A DNA stretch of 64,000 bases from Winogradskyella psychrotolerans RS-3 (GCF_000427335.1 NZ_ATMR01000091.1:1-64000); one strand, 5' to 3'; counted from the stretch's first letter, positions 8,744-19,589 are shown. Notes: a model not told the origin generated them from the letters alone. Translations and numbers: made by a program.

Positions 8744-11011
8744 TTAAGCGTTTTGCTTCTTAATTAAATTTAAAGCAGAACCTTCATTATACCATTCAAT
8801 TTGAGCTTGATTATAAGTATGGTTTAATGCAATGACATCTTTACTTCCGTCTGCATGAACAACTTCTATATGTAATTGTTTATCTGGTGCAAACTCATTT
8901 AAATCTGTAAAGTTGAATGTATCATCTTCTTGAATTAAATCGTAATCCGCTTCATTGTCAAATGTTAAACCTAACATGCCTTGCTTTTTAAGATTAGTTT
9001 CATGAATACGTGCAAAAGATTTAACAATAACTGCTGCAACACCTAAATGTCTTGGTTGCATAGCTGCGTGCTCTCTAGAAGATCCTTCACCGTAATTATG
9101 ATCACCAACAACTATAGATTTTATTCCTGCAGCCTTATATGCTCTTGCCGTATCTGGCACTCCAGCAAATTCTCCTGTAAGTTGATTCTTAACAAAATTA
9201 GTTTTCTTACCAAAAGCATTTACAGCACCAATTAGTGTATTGTTAGAAATATTATCTAAATGTCCTCTAAAACGCAACCATGGACCAGCCATAGAAATAT
9301 GATCGGTAGTACATTTACCAAAAGCTTTGATCAGCAATTTAGCTCCTGTAATAGTATCTCCAAGTGGTGTAAACGGTTCTAATAACTCTAAACGTTCTGA
9401 ATCTTCTTTTACAAAAATCTCAACTCCACTTCCGTCAGCAACTGGTTTTAAATACCCGTTTTCTTTAACTTCAAAGCCTTTTGGCGGCAATTCCCATCCT
9501 GTTGGCTCGTCAAACATTACTTCTTCTCCATTTTCATTGATAAGTTTATCTGTCATTGGATTAAAGTCTAAACGTCCAGCAACTGCAATAGCGGCTGTTA
9601 ATTCAGGTGATGCTACAAAAGCATGTGTATTAGGATTCCCATCTGCACGCTTAGCAAAGTTTCTATTGAAAGAATGTACAATACTATTTTTAGGTGCATT
9701 TTTAGGATCGCTGTATCTTGCCCACTGTCCGATACAAGGACCACAAGCATTTGTAAATATTTTAGCGTCTAATTTTTCAAATATTCCAAGAATTCCATCT
9801 CGTTCAGCAGTAAATCGTACTTGCTCAGAACCAGGATTAATTCCTAATTCAGACTTCATTTTTAAGCCCTTATCTAATGCTTGTTGCGCAATAGATGATG
9901 CTCTTGATAAATCTTCGTAAGATGAATTGGTACAAGAACCAATAAGTCCCCATTCTACTTGCATTGGCCAATCGTTAGCTTTTGCTTTTTCAGTCATATC
10001 ACGACCAACTTCTGTAGATAAATCTGGAGTAAAAGGGCCGTTCAATAATGGTCCTAATTCAGAAAGGTTAATTTCGATAACTTGATCAAAATACTGCTCT
10101 GGATTAGCGTAAACTTCATCATCTGCTGTTAAATATGGTCTTATAGCATTAGCTGCATCTGCAACATCTGCTCTATCTGTAGCACGTAAATAACGTTCCA
10201 TAGAATCATCGTAACCAAATGTTGAAGTGGTTGCTCCAATCTCAGCTCCCATATTACAGATTGTTCCTTTACCGGTACACGACATAGACGTTGCTCCTGG
10301 TCCAAAATATTCTACAATAGCTCCTGTTCCACCTTTAACCGTAAGAATTTGAGCTACTTTTAAAATGACATCTTTTGGTGCCGTCCAACCCGAAAGTTTT
10401 CCTGTTAATCTTACACCAATTAACTTAGGAAATTTTAGTTCCCAAGCCATTCCTGCCATTACATCTACAGCATCTGCTCCACCGACTCCAATGGCAACCA
10501 TACCTAATCCACCTGCATTTACAGTATGTGAATCTGTACCAATCATCATTCCACCAGGAAATGCATAATTTTCTAAAACCACTTGGTGAATAATACCAGC
10601 TCCTGGTTTCCAGAATCCGATACCATATTTATTAGATACAGACTCTAAGAAATTAAAAACCTCACTACTCGTTTCATTAGCGTGCTTTAAATCTGTTGCA
10701 GCTCCATCTTTAGCCTGAATTAAGTGGTCACAATGTACCGTTGTTGGCACAGCCACTTTTGGCTTACCAGCTTGCATAAATTGCAATAATGCCATTTGCG
10801 CTGTTGCATCTTGACAAGCTACACGGTCTGGAGCAAAATCTACATAATCCTTTCCTCTAGTAAACGCCTTGTTCGGTTTGCCATCCCACAAATGTGAGTA
10901 TAAAATCTTTTCTGAAAGTGTTAATGGCTCACCTACAATGTCTCTAGCAGCATCAACGCTCTCTGTCATGTTAGCATAAACCTTTTTAATCATATCAATA
11001 TCAAATGCCAT
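8744..11011 (-). CDS. acn: aconitate hydratase, mitochondrial type
   Basis: TCA-cycle enzyme isomerising citrate to isocitrate with a [4Fe-4S] cluster. Cluster ligands are visible as [11 protein letters not shown] and [11 protein letters not shown], and the C-terminal swivel domain contains [20 protein letters not shown]. Its 755 residues and sequence style match the mitochondrial-type aconitase common in Bacteroidota, not the longer bacterial AcnA of about 890 residues. It has its own terminator (8690-8721) and a -7-like TATATTAG at 11038-11045 on the minus strand. AcnB is encoded directly upstream. Confidence 0.95.
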   Translation of the reverse strand: MAFDIDMIKKVYANMTESVDAARDIVGEPLTLSEKILYSHLWDGKPNKAFTRGKDYVDFAPDRVACQDATAQMALLQFMQAGKPKVAVPTTVHCDHLIQAKDGAATDLKHANETSSEVFNFLESVSNKYGIGFWKPGAGIIHQVVLENYAFPGGMMIGTDSHTVNAGGLGMVAIGVGGADAVDVMAGMAWELKFPKLIGVRLTGKLSGWTAPKDVILKVAQILTVKGGTGAIVEYFGPGATSMSCTGKGTICNMGAEIGATTSTFGYDDSMERYLRATDRADVADAANAIRPYLTADDEVYANPEQYFDQVIEINLSELGPLLNGPFTPDLSTEVGRDMTEKAKANDWPMQVEWGLIGSCTNSSYEDLSRASSIAQQALDKGLKMKSELGINPGSEQVRFTAERDGILGIFEKLDAKIFTNACGPCIGQWARYSDPKNAPKNSIVHSFNRNFAKRADGNPNTHAFVASPELTAAIAVAGRLDFNPMTDKLINENGEEVMFDEPTGWELPPKGFEVKENGYLKPVADGSGVEIFVKEDSERLELLEPFTPLGDTITGAKLLIKAFGKCTTDHISMAGPWLRFRGHLDNISNNTLIGAVNAFGKKTNFVKNQLTGEFAGVPDTARAYKAAGIKSIVVGDHNYGEGSSREHAAMQPRHLGVAAVIVKSFARIHETNLKKQGMLGLTFDNEADYDLIQEDDTFNFTDLNEFAPDKQLHIEVVHADGSKDVIALNHTYNQAQIEWYNEGSALNLIKKQNA

Positions 11012-11171
11012 GGAATATCAGTTTTTAATTAATTTTACTAATATACGAAATGCAATATGACTTTAAAAGCGTTCATAACATATAATAATGATAGTGGAAT
11101 AAGTATTTTCTATGTCATAATAATTCTAAATTGAAAATAGTATTTTCTTAAAACAACTGTTATTAGAAAAC

Positions 11172-11200
11172 AAAAAAGCCTGAATCTAAGATTCAGGCTT
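11172..11200 (-). terminator. terminator of acnB
   Basis: Stem AAGCCTGAAT/ATTCAGGCTT with loop CTAAG. The run of six A at 11172-11177 reads as a U-tract on the minus strand. It lies 26 bp past the acnB stop. Confidence 0.85.
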
Positions 11201-11225
11201 TCACTTATATAAAATAAAACTTTAA

Positions 11226-14003
11226 TTATCTTACTAATTGCTTTGTTGAAGGTTTAAACTTCGTTAAAACAATGCCGTCTACTGCAGCTTCATATTCTGC
11301 AAGTGTAGGTGTTCTACCTAAAATTGTAGACAATACAACAACTGGAGTTGATGATAATAATGATTCACCTTTTTTCTCTCCAGAATCTTTTACAACTCTA
11401 CCTTGGAATAAACGTGTTGACGTTGCCATAACCGTATCTCCTGGTGCTGCCTTTTCTTGGTTACCCATACAAAGGTTACATCCTGGACGCTCTAAGTATA
11501 ACATGTTTTCGTATCCTGTACGTGCGACTCCTTTTGGTGCATTATCATCGAATTCAAAACCTGAGTATCTTACTAAGACTTCCCAATCCCCTTCAGCTTT
11601 CAACTCATCTACAATATTATATGTAGGAGGAGCTACGACTAATGGCGCTTTAAATTCAACTTTACCATGTTGCGCTTCAATGTTTTTCAACATCTGCGCT
11701 AAGATTTTCATATCACCTTTGTGAACCATACAAGATCCTACGAATCCTAAGTCCACTTTTTTAGTGCCACCGTAAAAAGATAATGGTCTAATATTATCGT
11801 GCGTATAACGTTTGGAAACATCCTCGTTATTGACATCTGGATCCGCAATCATTGGTTCAGAAATTTCATCTAAATCAATAATAACTTCTGCATGATATTT
11901 AGCGTTAGCATCTGGTCTTAAAGACGGTTTAATACCTGTTTTAAGTTCAGTAATTCTAGTTTCTGCTTTATCTACAAGACCTTTAAGTACTTGTTTCGTG
12001 TTGTCCATTCCTTTATCAATCATGATTTGGATACGACCTTTTGCAATCTCTAAAGATTCAATTAATGTATCATCTTCAGATATACAGATAGAAGCTTTCG
12101 CTTTCATCTCTGCTGTCCAATCTGTAAATGTAAAGGCTTCATCTGCAGTTAAAGTCCCAATATGCACTTCGATAATACGGCCTTGGAATACATTTTCTCC
12201 TCCAAATTGCTTCAACATTTGAGATTGTGTAGCGTGAACTACATCACGGAAATCCATATAAGATTTCATTTGTCCTTTAAACGTCACTTTTACTGATTCT
12301 GGAATTGGCATTGTAGCCTCACCTGTAGCCAATGCTAAAGCAACGGTTCCTGAATCTGCTCCAAAAGCAACACCTTTAGACATACGTGTGTGCGAATCTC
12401 CACCAATAATAATATCCCAATCACCAACAGTAATATCATTCAATACTTTATGAATAACATCTGTCATTGGGAAATATTTCCCTTTTGGATCACGACCAGT
12501 AATTAAACCGAAATCGTTCATAAAGCTCATTAATCTTGGAATGTTAGCTTTAGACTTATCATCCCAAACAGACGCCGTATGACAACCCGATTGGTAGGCA
12601 CCATCAACAATTGGTGAAATCACTGTAGCTGCCATCATCTCTAATTCTTGAGACGTCATTAAACCTGTTGTATCTTGAGAACCAACAATATTTACTTCTA
12701 CTCTAACATTAGAACCTGCATGCAAGGTTTTTCCTGGTGTAGTTCCTACAGCATTTTTATTGAATATTTTTTCAACAGCTGTTAAACCTTGTCCTTCAAC
12801 AGAAACTTCTTTTGAAGTTGCATATACTTGAGGAATATCTATTCCTAATATTTTACAAGCTAATGTTTGTAATTTTTTACCAAATACAACAGCGTAAGAA
12901 CCTCCTGCTTTAATAAACTCCATTTTTGGTGGCGTTAATGCAGTAGAAATGTCTTTTAATTCTTCACCGTCTTTGTATAATTTTTTTGTCTTTGTATTAA
13001 TTGTTAATACTGTACCTGTATCAACAGAATATGTTTGTTTTAAAACGGGTTCGCCATCTTTATCTACAATAGTATTTCCTTCTGCATCTATTTGCTTTTC
13101 CCAATTTTTTAAATCAATACCAATACCTCCGGTTACACTAACTGTTGTTAAGAAAATTGGTGCAATTCCATTTGTACCAGCAATTACTGGTGCAAAATTG
13201 ATAAATGGAACATACTTACTGAAAGGAACACCGGTCCATAATGCAACATTGTTTACACCAGACATTCTTGAAGAACCAACTCCCATGGTGCCTTTTTCAG
13301 CGATTAACATTACACGTTTATCTGGATGCTGCTCTTTTAAAGCTAACAATTCATTTTGCATCTCTTTATTATGCTCAAACATACATTGCCCATGTAATTC
13401 TCTATCTGATCTTGAGTGTGCATCTGCACCAGGAGATAATAAATCTGTAGAAATATCACCAACACCGGCAATATAAGTTACTATTTCAATCTCTTCTTCA
13501 ACATCTGGTAATTTGGTAAAGAATTCTGCTTTTGCGTAACTCTCAATAATATCAATTGCGATTGTGTTTCCTGCTTTAAAAGCGTTTTCTAATCGTTCAG
13601 TATCTGCTTCATATAAAAATACTTGTGTTTTTAACACTTTAGCAGCTTCTTCTGCAATAGCAGCATCTTCTCCTAAAGCTAAATCTAATAACACTGCTAC
13701 TGAAGGTCCACCCTTCATATGCGATAATTGCTCTAAAGCAAATGCAGGAGTAATTTCTTTCACTACTGATTCGCCTAAAATAATTTCTTTTAAAAACTTC
13801 GCTTTTACACCAGCAGCACTTGTTGTTCCTGGTAACACATTATAAATAAAGAAATTAAGAGAACCCTCTCTATATTCATTATTCAAATCTTTAATTTGCT
13901 CAATAATCTGGCTAAGTAACTCAGACCCATCAATTGGCTGTGGATGAAGCCCTTGAGCTTTTCGTTCCTCTATTTGCTTTAGGTAATCTTTATAAATGTT
14001 CAT
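11226..14003 (-). CDS. acnB: bifunctional aconitate hydratase 2 / 2-methylisocitrate dehydratase AcnB
   Basis: AcnB-type aconitase of 925 residues, with the N-terminal HEAT-like domain (1-160) unique to AcnB, then the swivel domain, then the cluster-binding domains. Family motifs are present: LERPGCNLCMGNQ near the C-terminus (two cluster Cys), GSCMVHKGDMKILAQML, and SGCHTASVWDD. It catalyses citrate to isocitrate and, in some species, 2-methylcitrate chemistry. In enterobacteria apo-AcnB also binds RNA. It is transcribed from its own promoter (14056-14063) and ends in its own hairpin, so it is separate from the downstream aconitase gene despite the same direction. Confidence 0.95.
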   Translation of the reverse strand: MNIYKDYLKQIEERKAQGLHPQPIDGSELLSQIIEQIKDLNNEYREGSLNFFIYNVLPGTTSAAGVKAKFLKEIILGESVVKEITPAFALEQLSHMKGGPSVAVLLDLALGEDAAIAEEAAKVLKTQVFLYEADTERLENAFKAGNTIAIDIIESYAKAEFFTKLPDVEEEIEIVTYIAGVGDISTDLLSPGADAHSRSDRELHGQCMFEHNKEMQNELLALKEQHPDKRVMLIAEKGTMGVGSSRMSGVNNVALWTGVPFSKYVPFINFAPVIAGTNGIAPIFLTTVSVTGGIGIDLKNWEKQIDAEGNTIVDKDGEPVLKQTYSVDTGTVLTINTKTKKLYKDGEELKDISTALTPPKMEFIKAGGSYAVVFGKKLQTLACKILGIDIPQVYATSKEVSVEGQGLTAVEKIFNKNAVGTTPGKTLHAGSNVRVEVNIVGSQDTTGLMTSQELEMMAATVISPIVDGAYQSGCHTASVWDDKSKANIPRLMSFMNDFGLITGRDPKGKYFPMTDVIHKVLNDITVGDWDIIIGGDSHTRMSKGVAFGADSGTVALALATGEATMPIPESVKVTFKGQMKSYMDFRDVVHATQSQMLKQFGGENVFQGRIIEVHIGTLTADEAFTFTDWTAEMKAKASICISEDDTLIESLEIAKGRIQIMIDKGMDNTKQVLKGLVDKAETRITELKTGIKPSLRPDANAKYHAEVIIDLDEISEPMIADPDVNNEDVSKRYTHDNIRPLSFYGGTKKVDLGFVGSCMVHKGDMKILAQMLKNIEAQHGKVEFKAPLVVAPPTYNIVDELKAEGDWEVLVRYSGFEFDDNAPKGVARTGYENMLYLERPGCNLCMGNQEKAAPGDTVMATSTRLFQGRVVKDSGEKKGESLLSSTPVVVLSTILGRTPTLAEYEAAVDGIVLTKFKPSTKQLVR

Positions 14004-14055
14004 ATAATATAAAATAGAATTCTTTGAAAGTTTTATAATTTTTTTTAAAACGAAA

Positions 14056-14081
14056 CAAATCTACACATTTTAAGAAAATGT
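14056..14081 (-). promoter_or_regulatory. acnB promoter with adjoining inverted repeat
   Basis: On the minus strand TAGATTTG (14056-14063) is a perfect -7 box 53 bp before the acnB start. Directly upstream lies a perfect 7-bp inverted repeat with a 3-nt spacer, ACATTTT-AAG-AAAATGT (14065-14081), where the -33 region should be. This could be an operator. No good TTG -33 element was seen, which would fit an activator-dependent promoter. Confidence 0.5.
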
Positions 14082-14339
14082 AGCATTATTGCTTATTCTT
14101 TAAATATATAGTATAATTAATTTAAATTATAGGAAATAATTCGTGTAAAAAATTAAAAATCAACACCTTATAACGAAATCAAGACGGTTTCATTATTTAG
14201 AATAAATATGAATTAAAATTCAGCTTTTAAGCGAATACAAATCGTTTTAATAAGTCTTTATTAATAATAGAACTCAACAACAAAAGACTTAGATTAAATT
14301 AGGAAAAGGACAAGACTATAATATTAAGTGCTGTTTTGA
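14082..14339. other. intergenic region between moxR and acnB
   Basis: AT-rich sequence between the moxR stop and the acnB promoter. No ORF with codon structure, RNA fold or strong hairpin was seen. It presumably holds the end of the moxR operon transcript and upstream promoter DNA of acnB. Confidence 0.5.
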
Positions 14340-15293
14340 TTAAAACAGACTTTGAATGATCTTTTCGTCTGTAACACCTTCTGCTTCCGCTTTGTAGTTT
14401 TTTATGATTCTATGTCTAAGAATCCCGGTTGCTACGGCTTGTATATTTTCGATATCTGGTGAAAACTTACCGTTGGTAGCCGCGTGTGTTTTTGCTGCTA
14501 AGATTAAATTTTGAGAAGCTCTTGGTCCTGCTCCCCAATCTACAAACTCTTTTACAATCTCTGCTGCTGAATCTGCCTTAGGTCTTGTTTTAGCCACTAA
14601 AGAAACTGCGTATTCTATAACATTATCTGCAACAGGAATACGACGAATGACATTTTGAAAATCAATAATTTCTTGTGCTGTAAATAGTGAATTAACCGTC
14701 ATCTGAACATCTGTTGTCGTTGCTTTTACAACATCAACTTCTTCTTGAAACGAAGGATATTCTAAATTAATAGCAAACATAAAACGGTCTAATTGAGCTT
14801 CTGGCAAAGGGTAAGTTCCTTCTTGTTCTATTGGATTTTGAGTTGCCAATACAAAGTAAGGTAAACTTAATTTATACTGATGACCAGCTACAGTTACCGA
14901 ACGTTCTTGCATGGCCTCTAATAAGGCTGCTTGTGTTTTTGGTGGCGTTCGGTTAATCTCATCTGCTAAAACAATATTAGCAAAAATTGGTCCTTTTATA
15001 AATTTGAATTGTCTGTTTTCATCTAAGATTTCACTACCAAGAATATCACTTGGCATTAAATCTGGAGTAAACTGAATACGTTTAAAGTTTAAGCCTAATG
15101 CTTGTGCAATGGTATTTACCATTAATGTTTTTGCCAAACCAGGCACTCCGATTAAAAGCGAGTGACCTCCAGAAAAAATAGAAATTAATATTTGATTTAC
15201 AACGTCATCTTGACCTATGATAACCTTAGAAATCTCTTGCTTTAGTGCAGCATATTTCTTGACAAAATTTTCAATTATTGCAACATCAGACAT
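14340..15293 (-). CDS. moxR: MoxR-family AAA+ ATPase
   Basis: Cytoplasmic AAA+ chaperone of 317 residues. The Walker A region is LLIGVPGLAKTLMVNTIA (about residues 37-54), Walker B is IVLADEINRTPPKTQAALLEAM, and sensor 1 is FVLATQNPIEQEGTYPLPEAQ. MoxR proteins mature partner proteins, often VWA-domain proteins of aerotolerance-type operons. Here the usual DUF58/VWA partners are not adjacent. Instead it is the last gene of a PPIase/chaperone operon, 6 bp after the SurA-like gene, which suggests a link to envelope protein quality control. Confidence 0.92.
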   Translation of the reverse strand: MSDVAIIENFVKKYAALKQEISKVIIGQDDVVNQILISIFSGGHSLLIGVPGLAKTLMVNTIAQALGLNFKRIQFTPDLMPSDILGSEILDENRQFKFIKGPIFANIVLADEINRTPPKTQAALLEAMQERSVTVAGHQYKLSLPYFVLATQNPIEQEGTYPLPEAQLDRFMFAINLEYPSFQEEVDVVKATTTDVQMTVNSLFTAQEIIDFQNVIRRIPVADNVIEYAVSLVAKTRPKADSAAEIVKEFVDWGAGPRASQNLILAAKTHAATNGKFSPDIENIQAVATGILRHRIIKNYKAEAEGVTDEKIIQSLF

Positions 15294-15299
15294 ACTCTA

Positions 15300-16754
15300 T
15301 TATTTTTTTAACCAATTACTTTGAAAGTCACAATCTCTATACTCACCATTAATTTTAATATAGGTATCGATAATAGTTTCTTTTTGCCATTTTGCAACAG
15401 CTTTAACTTGTTTGTCTTGTAAGGCTAAATTTTTAATTTTTAAGTAATCTTTTGCAAAATCGGCTTCGTGATCGTCAATACGATCAGTTACCGTTAAAAT
15501 TTTAAATTTTATAGTATTTACACGATCTTCATCTTGTAAGACTTCACTAATTTCTCCATCTTTTAAATCTTGAATTTGAGAATACAACTCTGGTTCCATT
15601 CGTGTTAATTCAAAATTGAAATCTTGTGTTGTTGGATTGGTTAATTGACCACCTTCAAATTTAGTTTCCTTTTCATCACTAAATTCTCTTGCTGCTTGTG
15701 CAAATGTTAATGAGCCATCCATGATTTTAGCTCTAACCTCTTTAATTTCGTCATTTGCTTTTTTTATAGCTTCCTGAGATAATTTTGGACGTAATAAAAT
15801 GTGTCTCACATCATATTCTTGTCCTCTTACTTTTTCTAAAAAGACAATATGATAACCAAAATCAGTTTCAAAAGGCTCTGAAATTTCTCCTTCTTGCATA
15901 TTAAAAACAGCATCCCTAAACTCTTTAACCATTCTTGGTTGCTTTCTATTCATGGTAGGTAACTTTCCGCCATCACTTTTTGATCCGTCTTCAGAATAAA
16001 AAATAGCTTTAGTTACAAAACTAGAACCGTTTTCTTCTATATCTCTTTTGAAATCATTTAATTGATCTATTACAGCTTGCTTAGCGTCTTCTGTAACTTC
16101 AGGAATAATTACAATTTGAGCTAACTTTAATTCTGTTCCAAAAATAGGGCGTTCATCTTTTGGTATATCGTTAAAAAAGGTACGAACCTCTTCTGGTGTT
16201 ACTTCAATATCGCCAATAACTTTAGATTGCATTTCTTGAGCAAGATATCCGTTTTTATTGATCTCATACATTTCATCACGTAAGGCTTGCTCTGAATCTT
16301 TTTTATAGAATTCTAATAAGCCTTCCATATCTCCTTTAGTCTGCGCCAAAATACCTTGTATTTGCTGTTCTGTACGCGACTTAATAAACAATTCGTTAAC
16401 AATTACACTATCTTGAATAGCTTGATGTGCGTATAACTTATTTTCTAACAAGCTCCCAAAAAGTTCGCATCTTGTTAAATCTTTAAGATCTGCTCCTTGT
16501 GCCTGAAGTTGCGCAATTTCTCTATCTAAATCAGACTCTAGAATAATAAAATCACCTACAACAGCTGCTACTCCGTCTGCTTTAATTCGAGTTTTGTTTA
16601 CTAAAGTATCCTTAGTTTTTTGAACTTGTGGCACTTCGTCCTCAATAATTTCTTGAGCGTTGCTGAAGTTGAATGAAATAAAACCAACCAAAAGGGCTGC
16701 TTTAATTATAAGTTTGGAATTTATTTTGTTTGATGGCATCTTTTGTAATATCAT
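15300..16754 (-). CDS. SurA-like periplasmic peptidyl-prolyl isomerase
   Basis: Periplasmic chaperone of 484 residues. After the signal peptide (ending near S-N-A-Q) there is an N-terminal SurA-type chaperone segment and two parvulin-type PpiC domains (about 190-290 and 300-410) with motifs such as FGTELKLAQIVI, GYHIVFLEK and YDVRHILLRPK. It probably escorts outer-membrane proteins. The start at 16754 overlaps the preceding gene by 53 bp; an internal ATG at 16739 would also give a good signal peptide. Three related genes in a row suggest duplication with specialisation. Confidence 0.88.
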   Translation of the reverse strand: MILQKMPSNKINSKLIIKAALLVGFISFNFSNAQEIIEDEVPQVQKTKDTLVNKTRIKADGVAAVVGDFIILESDLDREIAQLQAQGADLKDLTRCELFGSLLENKLYAHQAIQDSVIVNELFIKSRTEQQIQGILAQTKGDMEGLLEFYKKDSEQALRDEMYEINKNGYLAQEMQSKVIGDIEVTPEEVRTFFNDIPKDERPIFGTELKLAQIVIIPEVTEDAKQAVIDQLNDFKRDIEENGSSFVTKAIFYSEDGSKSDGGKLPTMNRKQPRMVKEFRDAVFNMQEGEISEPFETDFGYHIVFLEKVRGQEYDVRHILLRPKLSQEAIKKANDEIKEVRAKIMDGSLTFAQAAREFSDEKETKFEGGQLTNPTTQDFNFELTRMEPELYSQIQDLKDGEISEVLQDEDRVNTIKFKILTVTDRIDDHEADFAKDYLKIKNLALQDKQVKAVAKWQKETIIDTYIKINGEYRDCDFQSNWLKK

Positions 16755-17553
16755 TTTCGAGTTGCTTGATGAGCTCTAGTTTTCGCTTATTTATAACAAT
16801 TTTTTTGATCGACGAATTCACATAATCTAAAGGTGCGTAGTCGTTTTGAAGTCGCACATCGTTTACTAACATCAAATATAGGTTTAATGAATCTTTGAGC
16901 TGTAAGAAATTAGTTTTTTTTAACAGTTCATTTTTATTAGTGTTATTTAAAATCGGAATTTTCTCTGCAACCCTACTTAGTTTTAACCAAAGCGAATCGT
17001 TTAGAGAGTACGATCTAAACTGTACAGAAATGGAATCTAAATACATTTTGTCTTTATAACTAAAGCGTTGAAAACGTTTTTTTATAGTATCTAAATTAAT
17101 TGGGTTAAGCGGCAAACTTATATATCTAAATTGTATAAGATTATCATTAAGCTTAAAAGATTCTATATTCTCATCGTAAAATAGCTGGGCTGTTTCGCGT
17201 TTTACCACAGAATCTATATTTTTTTTCACTAAGCCTTCTAAATACGCTTTGGTGTATAAATCATTTTTATACTGCTTTACTAATTTAGAAAATTCATTTT
17301 GCTTGTCTTCAGAAAGATTTATTAAAGCTCCATCCATTAAAAGCAAACGTCTAGCCCAACGATTAATATAGGCATTTACCATTAAGGTACTATCTTCAAC
17401 AGAAGTGCCTTTGGGTACTATATCCTTAATATCTTCCCTATAAAGATAGTTTTCATTAACGCGCGCAACAGGATCTAGACCATCTGATTTTTTAAAATAA
17501 TCACAGCTAGTAAAAAGTAAACAAAGGCAAAATATGTATAAAAAATATTTCAA
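16702..17553 (-). CDS. lipoprotein related to SurA/PpiD chaperone domains, lacking a PPIase domain
   Basis: A 283-residue lipoprotein (lipobox L-F-T-S-C, C17). The mature part begins VARVNENYLYREDIKDIVPKG, the SurA/PpiD N-terminal pattern, and continues as a helix-rich chaperone-like domain. No parvulin domain can be recognised. It overlaps the following SurA-like gene and follows the larger PPIase by 12 bp. It is probably a non-catalytic membrane-anchored partner of the two PPIases. Confidence 0.75.
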   Translation of the reverse strand: MKYFLYIFCLCLLFTSCDYFKKSDGLDPVARVNENYLYREDIKDIVPKGTSVEDSTLMVNAYINRWARRLLLMDGALINLSEDKQNEFSKLVKQYKNDLYTKAYLEGLVKKNIDSVVKRETAQLFYDENIESFKLNDNLIQFRYISLPLNPINLDTIKKRFQRFSYKDKMYLDSISVQFRSYSLNDSLWLKLSRVAEKIPILNNTNKNELLKKTNFLQLKDSLNLYLMLVNDVRLQNDYAPLDYVNSSIKKIVINKRKLELIKQLENDITKDAIKQNKFQTYN

Positions 17554-17565
17554 AAAGTATATAAA

Positions 17566-19509
17566 TTAGTTTCCTATTTTAGCTTTAATAGCTTTAAGGG
17601 TTTCTTGATTAACTTCTACTTTGAAGCGATTGTATAAATCATTAATCCAAGTGTTTTCAATTTCGGCTTGGTAATCATTAATTACATTACCTTTTGCTTC
17701 CTCCAGTGTTTTTTGTCCTGCTGGCAAAACTTCCTTTACATCAATAACGTGAAACGCATCGTGATGTTCATAAACACTAGAAACACCTTTTTTAGCTTTA
17801 AAGCTAGACGGCAGAATAGGATTATCTAATGTGTAAGTTCCTTTAGTAAAGATAACGTTTTGCTTATCGTTTGTATTTAATTTTTCGTTAATATCTGTTT
17901 CAGAATTCCCCTTTTTCATCATTTTAAGCGCTTTCTTTGCATTAGACTTATCTGCTGACGATGCTATAACAACTTCTACTCTATCTGTCCATTTGTATTT
18001 AGATTTGTTTTTATTGTAAAATGATCCAATACCTGTAGAGTCTTGAGACGCTTTATTCCAAATCTCTTTTTCCATTAAATCGAACAATAACAATCCATCT
18101 CTATATTCTTTTAGAATATTTGCATACTCTAAGTTTTCTACCTCTAAATTATCTTCTCTATATTGAAGTATCGATTTTTCAATAAAACTCTCGTATTCTT
18201 TTTCTACAATTGTAGCAAAAGGTGTCGCCTTACCTGAGTAAATTCGTTGTGCTGTCACTAAATGTTTTCCGAAGTCTTCATAAGTGAAATTTGTCTTATT
18301 TACAGAAAACAGCGTTTCGTTAGTTTTAAAATCAGTTGGTAAATTCCAATTACGATTATAAAACTCTTTATTAAGAATAGACGTAAAATACGCCTTAGCT
18401 TCAGAATTATACGTTACATTATACTTCGCCTTTAACTTAGCTATCATCGCTTCATTGATTAACTTAGATCTTGTATCTCTTTTTACTTTTGACTCAAAAG
18501 ATTCTTTTAAATTTTCTAAGGGCTCAATTGGCTTTAAGCTAATTCGTTTTACAATGTGCCAACCATATGCAGATTTGAAAGGTTTAGTCACATCACCATC
18601 ATTTTCTAATGCAAAAGCAGCATCTTCAAATTCCGCAGAACTTAACTGCCCACTTTTAAAAGGTGCAATTTTCCCACCTTCTCGAGCAGAACTTTTGTCC
18701 TCTGAAAATTGTTTCGCTAAGGACTCAAAACTTTCTCCTTGATTTAACTTTTTATAAATATCATTAACTCGCTTTTCAGGATCTGCTAAAGAATCTTTAG
18801 AAACCAAGTTAACCATAATATGAGCTACAGTTGCTGTACCTCTAGATGATCTTTTATCATCAACTTTAACTACATGATAACCAAACTGGGTTCTAAACGG
18901 CATTGAAATTTCGCCAACATTAGTATTATACGCTGCAGTTTCAAATTCATACACCATTTTAAACGCTGAGAAATAGCCTAAACTTTCTAGAAAAATAGTG
19001 TTTCCGTTATGCATTTCTGCTTTCACTTTATCAAAACCTTCTGCTAAAACACGTTCTCTTAACGCTAAAACTTCATTATATGCATTTAAAGTATCTTTTG
19101 ATGCTGCATCTAAACGCACTAAAATATGTGACGCATTAATATCTATATTACTACGATCATAAGCTTCTTTTACCAAAGCCTCAGTTACTTTGTTCTCCGA
19201 AATATAATTTTTAATTAACTGTTGCTTATATCTAGAGAACTCGCGTTGGTAGTTTTTATCTTCGTCTAATTTTAAGCGTTTAGCTTCTTTTAGTTTTAAT
19301 TGGTATTCCGTAAATAATTTTAAATAACCATCAATATCCTTTTGGCTTTCATCTTGTACTAAATCTAAATTTTTGTTATAGACTCTTAAAAACTCCGAAG
19401 CCATAACTGGCTCGCCATTTACTTTTAGAAGTACTTCATCTTTATCTTGTGCAAAAGAAAAACTTAGTGCAAAAAACACTAGAAACAAACATTTAATATT
19501 AAGCTTCAT
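17566..19509 (-). CDS. multidomain parvulin-type peptidyl-prolyl isomerase
   Basis: First gene of the PPIase operon, 647 residues, exported (signal ending S-F-A-Q). The N-terminal chaperone segment (25-110) is followed by two PpiC domains (about 120-230 and 225-330) with ASHILVRLD, FGYHVVKVD, VAHIMVNLV and AYGWHIVKR. The C-terminal half is a long helix-rich region plus a divergent third parvulin-like module near 500-600. It is probably involved in folding surface and outer-membrane proteins, a heavy burden in T9SS-bearing flavobacteria. It is transcribed from the promoter at 19560-19589. Confidence 0.88.
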   Translation of the reverse strand: MKLNIKCLFLVFFALSFSFAQDKDEVLLKVNGEPVMASEFLRVYNKNLDLVQDESQKDIDGYLKLFTEYQLKLKEAKRLKLDEDKNYQREFSRYKQQLIKNYISENKVTEALVKEAYDRSNIDINASHILVRLDAASKDTLNAYNEVLALRERVLAEGFDKVKAEMHNGNTIFLESLGYFSAFKMVYEFETAAYNTNVGEISMPFRTQFGYHVVKVDDKRSSRGTATVAHIMVNLVSKDSLADPEKRVNDIYKKLNQGESFESLAKQFSEDKSSAREGGKIAPFKSGQLSSAEFEDAAFALENDGDVTKPFKSAYGWHIVKRISLKPIEPLENLKESFESKVKRDTRSKLINEAMIAKLKAKYNVTYNSEAKAYFTSILNKEFYNRNWNLPTDFKTNETLFSVNKTNFTYEDFGKHLVTAQRIYSGKATPFATIVEKEYESFIEKSILQYREDNLEVENLEYANILKEYRDGLLLFDLMEKEIWNKASQDSTGIGSFYNKNKSKYKWTDRVEVVIASSADKSNAKKALKMMKKGNSETDINEKLNTNDKQNVIFTKGTYTLDNPILPSSFKAKKGVSSVYEHHDAFHVIDVKEVLPAGQKTLEEAKGNVINDYQAEIENTWINDLYNRFKVEVNQETLKAIKAKIGN

Positions 19510-19559
19510 AATTTAAACTTGATTTGTATTGATATAAATAACTCACTTTTAAAACTCAG

Positions 19560-19589
19560 CAAAAGTAACATAAATAGCGTATTTAGCAA
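19560..19589 (-). promoter_or_regulatory. promoter of the PPIase-moxR operon
   Basis: On the minus strand TTG (19587-19589), a 19-nt spacer and TACTTTTG (19560-19567) match the full Bacteroidota -33/-7 promoter pattern. It lies 51 bp before the first gene of the operon. Confidence 0.7.

Noticed and set aside
9327..9920. Long open frame antisense to the aconitase gene
   Set aside because: It is the mirror of a strongly coding minus-strand gene; its residue composition (S/P-rich) is typical of antisense shadow frames. The same applies to 12949-13476 inside acnB.
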